DNA of 64,000 nt, from contig CBDCVA010000002.1 in assembly GCA_965222935.1 (NCBI GenBank), forward strand, positions 1,798,001-1,862,000. The letters run 5' to 3'. The stretch comes from CBDCVA01 sp965222935 [NCBI: Candidatus Latescibacterota bacterium]. GTDB lineage: Bacteria; Latescibacterota; CBDCVA01. Below, piece after piece: positions 61,339-64,000 of the stretch (positions are counted from its first letter, which is position 1; every line of letters begins with the position of its first letter). The notes beneath the pieces are model-generated. The model did not search any database and had not been told where the DNA came from. It was given only the letters and a program-made list of their open reading frames with translations. The position numbers were made by a program, and so were the translations under genes.

Positions 61339-61755
61339 ATGATGACCCTGAGAGCAAGTCTTTCACCCGCGGGCCGAAGGCGAGCCCTAATGGTGCTCTT
61401 GGGCGTGGCGGCGGCAAGTTTCGCTTGCGGGGCGCTCAGACCGAGGCTGCGCACGAGTGTGCCCATGCCGGACCCAAACCTCGAGGTCTCCTACCGGTTG
61501 CACATCAAGCCCATCTTCCTGCGCAACTGCGATTGCCACGATGAGATGCGCCGCACCAAGAACATCGACTTCACCCACTACAAGAGCAGCCGTTTCCGCA
61601 GACTGGTCGTACCCCACAAGCCCGAGGAGAGCATCCTTTACCTCCGGCTAACTGGCGCGATCTTGCCGCGAGAGCCTTATCAGCGTGATCCCTTATTGCG
61701 CAATGAGATGGAGCTGATCCGCATGTGGATCGAGCAGGGTGCTCCGAACAACTGA
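61339..61755 (+). CDS. Cytochrome-c-like (PSCyt1-type) lipoprotein with a CxCH site
   Basis: A 138-residue exported protein: ALMVLLGVAAASFACGAL with a lipobox Cys at ~30. The rest follows the planctomycete-type cytochrome domain: IKPIFLRNCDCHDEMRRTKN, DFTHYKSSRF, VPHKPEESILYLRLTG, LLRNEMELIRMWIEQGAP. The heme site reads C-D-C-H, one residue short of C-x-x-C-H, so covalent heme attachment is doubtful unless a single-Cys or CxCH mode is used. It starts at the double ATG 61339/61342 after GGGGCGAGG. The Rrf2 operator lies just downstream of the stop. Confidence 0.6.
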   Translation: MMTLRASLSPAGRRRALMVLLGVAAASFACGALRPRLRTSVPMPDPNLEVSYRLHIKPIFLRNCDCHDEMRRTKNIDFTHYKSSRFRRLVVPHKPEESILYLRLTGAILPREPYQRDPLLRNEMELIRMWIEQGAPNN

Positions 61756-61777
61756 GCGGCGAGCGGGACGGCGTCAC

Positions 61778-61806
61778 GAATTGTTGACGAAATCGCTCAA
61801 CAATTC
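61778..61806. promoter_or_regulatory. Perfect inverted repeat, likely Rrf2-family operator
   Basis: GAATTGTTGA (61778-61787), nine bases, TCAACAATTC (61797-61806): a perfect ten-base inverted repeat. It covers the -35 box and the spacer of the promoter of the Rrf2 gene, which suits autorepression. Confidence 0.75.
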
Positions 61807-61812
61807 TATCTT
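61784..61812 (+). promoter_or_regulatory. Promoter of the Rrf2 regulator gene, near-leaderless
   Basis: TTGACG (61784-61789), 17 bases, TATCTT (61807-61812). Only nine bases separate the -10 box from the ATG at 61822, so the transcript should start at or within two or three bases of the start codon. No ribosome-binding site is present in that gap. Confidence 0.65.
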
Positions 61813-61821
61813 TGCTGCGCT

Positions 61822-62256
61822 ATGAGAGTATCCACTCGTGGTGAGTACGGTGTCAGGGCCGTCTTCGACTTGGCGCTTCATCTCGATCAGAGGCTTATCC
61901 CCAAGGCCGACATCGCTGCCCGTCAGAGCATCCCCGAATCCTATCTGGCCCAACTCCTGACCGTACTGCGGCGCGCGGGATATGTGCGTAGCGTCCGAGG
62001 TCCCGGCGGCGGTCACGCTCTGGCCAAGCGACCGCGTGACATCTCGGTCAAGGAGGTGCTCCACCTCTTCGAGGGTTCCAGCGAGGGCATCGATGGCCGC
62101 GGCCGGCTCCCCGACTTGCCGCCGTCCGATCCAGTCCTCGGCGAACTGTGGCAGGATGTCGGGCGAGCGGTGGATGCCGTTCTGACGTCCGTCACCTTCG
62201 AAGACCTCGGCGAACGCTATCGTCAGCAGTTACGTACCGTGAGCTACAGCATCTGA
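61822..62256 (+). CDS. Rrf2-family transcriptional regulator (CymR-like)
   Basis: A 144-residue Rrf2 protein: MRVSTRGEYGVRAVFDLALH, a winged helix with IPESYLAQLLTVLRRAGYVR and the wing SVRGPGGGHALAKRP. It has no cysteine at all, so unlike IscR or NsrR it cannot bind an iron-sulfur cluster. In this it is like CymR, the cysteine-metabolism repressor of Bacillus and Staphylococcus. Two cysteine-synthase-type genes follow directly (19 bases to the next), which supports a role in sulfur or cysteine control. The perfect inverted repeat over its own promoter is the likely operator. The transcript is predicted to be leaderless or nearly so. Confidence 0.88.
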   Translation: MRVSTRGEYGVRAVFDLALHLDQRLIPKADIAARQSIPESYLAQLLTVLRRAGYVRSVRGPGGGHALAKRPRDISVKEVLHLFEGSSEGIDGRGRLPDLPPSDPVLGELWQDVGRAVDAVLTSVTFEDLGERYRQQLRTVSYSI

Positions 62257-62274
62257 CGGAGGCGACTAGCGCTC

Positions 62275-63318
62275 GTGACGTCGTCCAACCAAAAAGTGCC
62301 CGCTCCGACGCCGGATTCCGCCAAGGCAGTGCCCCATCGCGGTGCGTCCGGGGCCGTGGGACTGGAGACCGGGCGGGTCAGAGCGCCGACGCTGCGCCGC
62401 CCGGTCCGTGCCGACAGCGTCCTGGAGCTCATCGGCGGTACGCCGGTAGTGCGGCTGAACCGAATCGTGAATCCCCGGGACGCGACGGTGTGGGCAAAGC
62501 TGGAAAGCTTTAACCCCGGCTGGAGCGTCAAGGATCGCATCAGCCTCTCGATGATCGAGGCCGCAGAAGAGGAGGGGCTCCTGGAACCGGGGAGCACCGT
62601 TGTCGAGGCCACCAGCGGTAACACGGGCATAGGCCTGGCCCTGGTGTGCGCGGTCAAGGGCTATCGCCTGATCCTGACCATGCCCAATGACGCTAGCTTG
62701 GAGCGCCGCCGCATCCTGAGAGCCTACGGTGCGGAGATCCTGCTCACGCCGCGCCCGCAAGGCATGTCTGGTGCCATCGAGGCGGCCGAGGATATCCTCG
62801 AAAGGCACCCGGAGTACTTCGCCACGCGCCAGTTCCAGAACCCGGCCAACCCGTCCATGCATCGCCGCACGACAGCTCGGGAGATTCTCGAGCAGCTCCC
62901 GAGGCCGCTCGATGCCATCGTCGTGGGCGTCGGAACGGGAGGCACTCTGACGGGCGTGGGGGAAGTGCTGCGGGAGCGGAACCCCGATCTGTACATCGTC
63001 GCCGTCGAGCCCTCCGACAGCGCTGTCCTCTCGGGCGGTGATCCAGGACCTCACCGCATCGAGGGTCTGGGCGCGGGTATCGTCCCCACCGTCCTCAACA
63101 TCGACCTGATCGATCGTGTGATCGCCGTTACGACGGAGGAGGCCAGAGCAGCAACGCGGCGCCTGGCCCGCGAGGAGGGCATCCTCGCAGGGATCAGTGC
63201 TGGCGCCAACATCCATGCCGCGATGCTCGTTGCACGCGAGCTGGGCCGTGGCAAGGCGCTACTGGTTGTCGTGCCCGATACCGGAGAACGTTACCTTTCT
63301 ACGGATCTGTTCGAATAG
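62275..63318 (+). CDS. cysK: Cysteine synthase (O-acetylserine sulfhydrylase) family PLP enzyme
   Basis: A 347-residue fold-type II PLP enzyme: ELIGGTPVVRLNRI (~residue 50), the PLP lysine in NPGWSVKDRI (~80), substrate loop VEATSGNTGIG (~110), phosphate loop VGVGTGGTLTGVG (~215) and GISAGANIHAA (~300). It makes cysteine from O-acetylserine (or O-phosphoserine) and sulfide. The first ~45 residues (MTSSNQKVPAPTPDSAK...) are extra compared with typical CysK and may be disordered. The start is a GTG with GGAGG 12 bases upstream. It lies in one transcription unit with the Rrf2 gene and the next PLP gene. Confidence 0.88.
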   Translation: MTSSNQKVPAPTPDSAKAVPHRGASGAVGLETGRVRAPTLRRPVRADSVLELIGGTPVVRLNRIVNPRDATVWAKLESFNPGWSVKDRISLSMIEAAEEEGLLEPGSTVVEATSGNTGIGLALVCAVKGYRLILTMPNDASLERRRILRAYGAEILLTPRPQGMSGAIEAAEDILERHPEYFATRQFQNPANPSMHRRTTAREILEQLPRPLDAIVVGVGTGGTLTGVGEVLRERNPDLYIVAVEPSDSAVLSGGDPGPHRIEGLGAGIVPTVLNIDLIDRVIAVTTEEARAATRRLAREEGILAGISAGANIHAAMLVARELGRGKALLVVVPDTGERYLSTDLFE

Positions 63319-63354
63319 CGGACGGGGCGCTCTGCCGCCATCCATAGAAGCCCC

Positions 63355-64000
63355 ATGAGTTCATCGCCGATCACCGCCGTACCCGAGCAGAAGGCCTCGC
63401 CTGCGCCGCCGCGTGTTTTCGAGCCCTTCGGGCTTGGACGCGTGGGGAACACGCCGCTGATCCGTATTGAGCCGTGGACATCCGTCCGTCCTGGCGTCGA
63501 GGTCTGGGCGAAAGCGGAGTGGTACAACCCTGGCGGCTCGGTCAAGGATCGCCCCGCTCTGAGCATGCTCGACGCGGGTGGGCGTGACGGGAAGCTTGTC
63601 CCAGGCAAAGTGATCCTGGATTCCACGTCGGGCAATACGGGTATTGCCATGGCGCTCTACGGGCAGTTGAAGGGCTACCTCGTGGAACTGACGATCCCCG
63701 ACGGTGCCAGCGAGGAGCGCAAGAAGCTGGCTTTGGCCCTGGGTGCGACGCTCCACATCACCGACCCTATGGAGGGCTCCGACGGAGCGGCGGAACTGGC
63801 CCATCGCCTGCGCGATGAAGACCCGGACAAGTACTTCATGCCAGACCAGTACAACAACGCTAACAACCCCCTGGCGCACTACGAAACGACCGGACCGGAA
63901 GTCTGGCGCCAAACCGAGGGCCGCGTGACTCACTTCGTCGCCGGCATCGGTACGGGCGGGACGATTATGGGCACGGGGCGGCGGCTCAGGGAGTACAGCC
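63355..64000 (+). CDS. Cysteine synthase/cystathionine beta-synthase-type PLP enzyme (3' end outside window)
   Basis: The first 215 codons of a second fold-type II PLP enzyme: GRVGNTPLIRIEPW, NPGGSVKDRPALSML with the PLP lysine, DSTSGNTGIAMALYGQL, PDQYNNANNPLAHYETTGPE and the phosphate loop AGIGTGGTIMGTGR. It is only moderately similar to its upstream neighbour. DQYNNxxNPxxHYxTTGPE is the form seen in cysteine synthase-like proteins and cystathionine beta-synthases, so either activity is possible. It starts 36 bases after the previous stop. Confidence 0.85.
   Translation, partial: MSSSPITAVPEQKASPAPPRVFEPFGLGRVGNTPLIRIEPWTSVRPGVEVWAKAEWYNPGGSVKDRPALSMLDAGGRDGKLVPGKVILDSTSGNTGIAMALYGQLKGYLVELTIPDGASEERKKLALALGATLHITDPMEGSDGAAELAHRLRDEDPDKYFMPDQYNNANNPLAHYETTGPEVWRQTEGRVTHFVAGIGTGGTIMGTGRRLREYS

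Noticed and set aside
1-64000. CRISPR array, intact tRNA/rRNA, integrase or origin
   Set aside because: No regularly spaced repeats were seen, the only tRNA-like sequence is damaged, and no recombinase or DnaA-box cluster was recognised.

Overview
The window is a high-GC bacterial chromosome segment with a gene content typical of uncultivated, glycan- and metabolite-scavenging lineages such as Latescibacterota or Poribacteria. It has several phytanoyl-CoA dioxygenase-like proteins, a one-off sulfatase, sialidase-like BNR proteins, dihydrodipicolinate synthase/N-acetylneuraminate lyase-like aldolases, secreted CBM9-like proteins and six large polytopic proteins that I recognise as the DUF6785/DUF6784 (OPT-transporter-like) type. 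The phylum is an inference from gene content; there is no rRNA or other phylogenetic marker here.

Layout. 1-2.8 kb: a PhyH gene cut by the window edge and the first DUF6785/6784 membrane protein, then a decayed IS5-type transposase. 3.6-13.6 kb: a catabolic block (carbon-nitrogen hydrolase, a double aldolase fusion, sialidase-like protein, single aldolase, sulfatase, an MBL-fold protein without metal ligands, a frameshifted Gfo/Idh dehydrogenase, a third aldolase). 13.7-16 kb: a decayed defence-type patch (GIY-YIG/DUF4357 nuclease, frameshifted deoxyribosyltransferase-like protein, tail of a type I HsdS). 16.2-19.5 kb: a giant membrane/spermidine-synthase-like/TPR protein flanked by a ~135 bp inverted repeat. 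20-28.5 kb: PhyH, a TonB-like/DUF4159 protein, a 903-residue outer-membrane protein with a 13-G tract, a secreted CBM9-like protein and a convergent DUF6785/6784 protein. 29-38.5 kb: HpcH/HpaI aldolase, another DUF6785/6784 gene whose 5' end runs antisense into a tRNA-Leu relic, then a sugar isomerase - VOC dioxygenase-like - SDR operon, PhyH and a second sialidase-like protein.

38.7-50.5 kb is the most unusual part: three CBM9-like secreted proteins and three DUF6785/6784 membrane proteins in a tandemly duplicated array, with a 567 bp near-identical duplication that carries the 3' end of a multicopper oxidase gene. All four CBM9-like proteins of the window end in the same motif (consensus W-[GS]-[QE]-[IV]-K-Q-L-F-[KR]), and three share a terminator and 3' sequence. 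I propose a paralogous capture-protein plus permease system; the function is unknown. 50.5-52.5 kb: a copper/heavy-metal efflux operon (Cys/Met/His-rich secreted protein, TolC-like lipoprotein, multicopper oxidase).

52.6-64 kb: a methyltransferase with a fused Mrr-like nuclease domain, a TonB-like membrane protein ending in a BlaI-like winged helix, a Bcp peroxiredoxin, two tandem uronate dehydrogenase-like SDRs, an AzgA-type purine permease, small zinc and cupin proteins, a cytochrome-like lipoprotein, and an Rrf2 regulator with a perfect operator just upstream of two cysteine synthase-type genes (the last cut by the window edge).

Two genes are frameshifted by what looks like one extra G in a six-G run. 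Several gene relics (IS5, HsdS, FGE-sulfatase, enolase superfamily, tRNA-Leu, multicopper oxidase) show a region under active rearrangement. No CRISPR array, intact tRNA, rRNA, integrase or replication origin was found.
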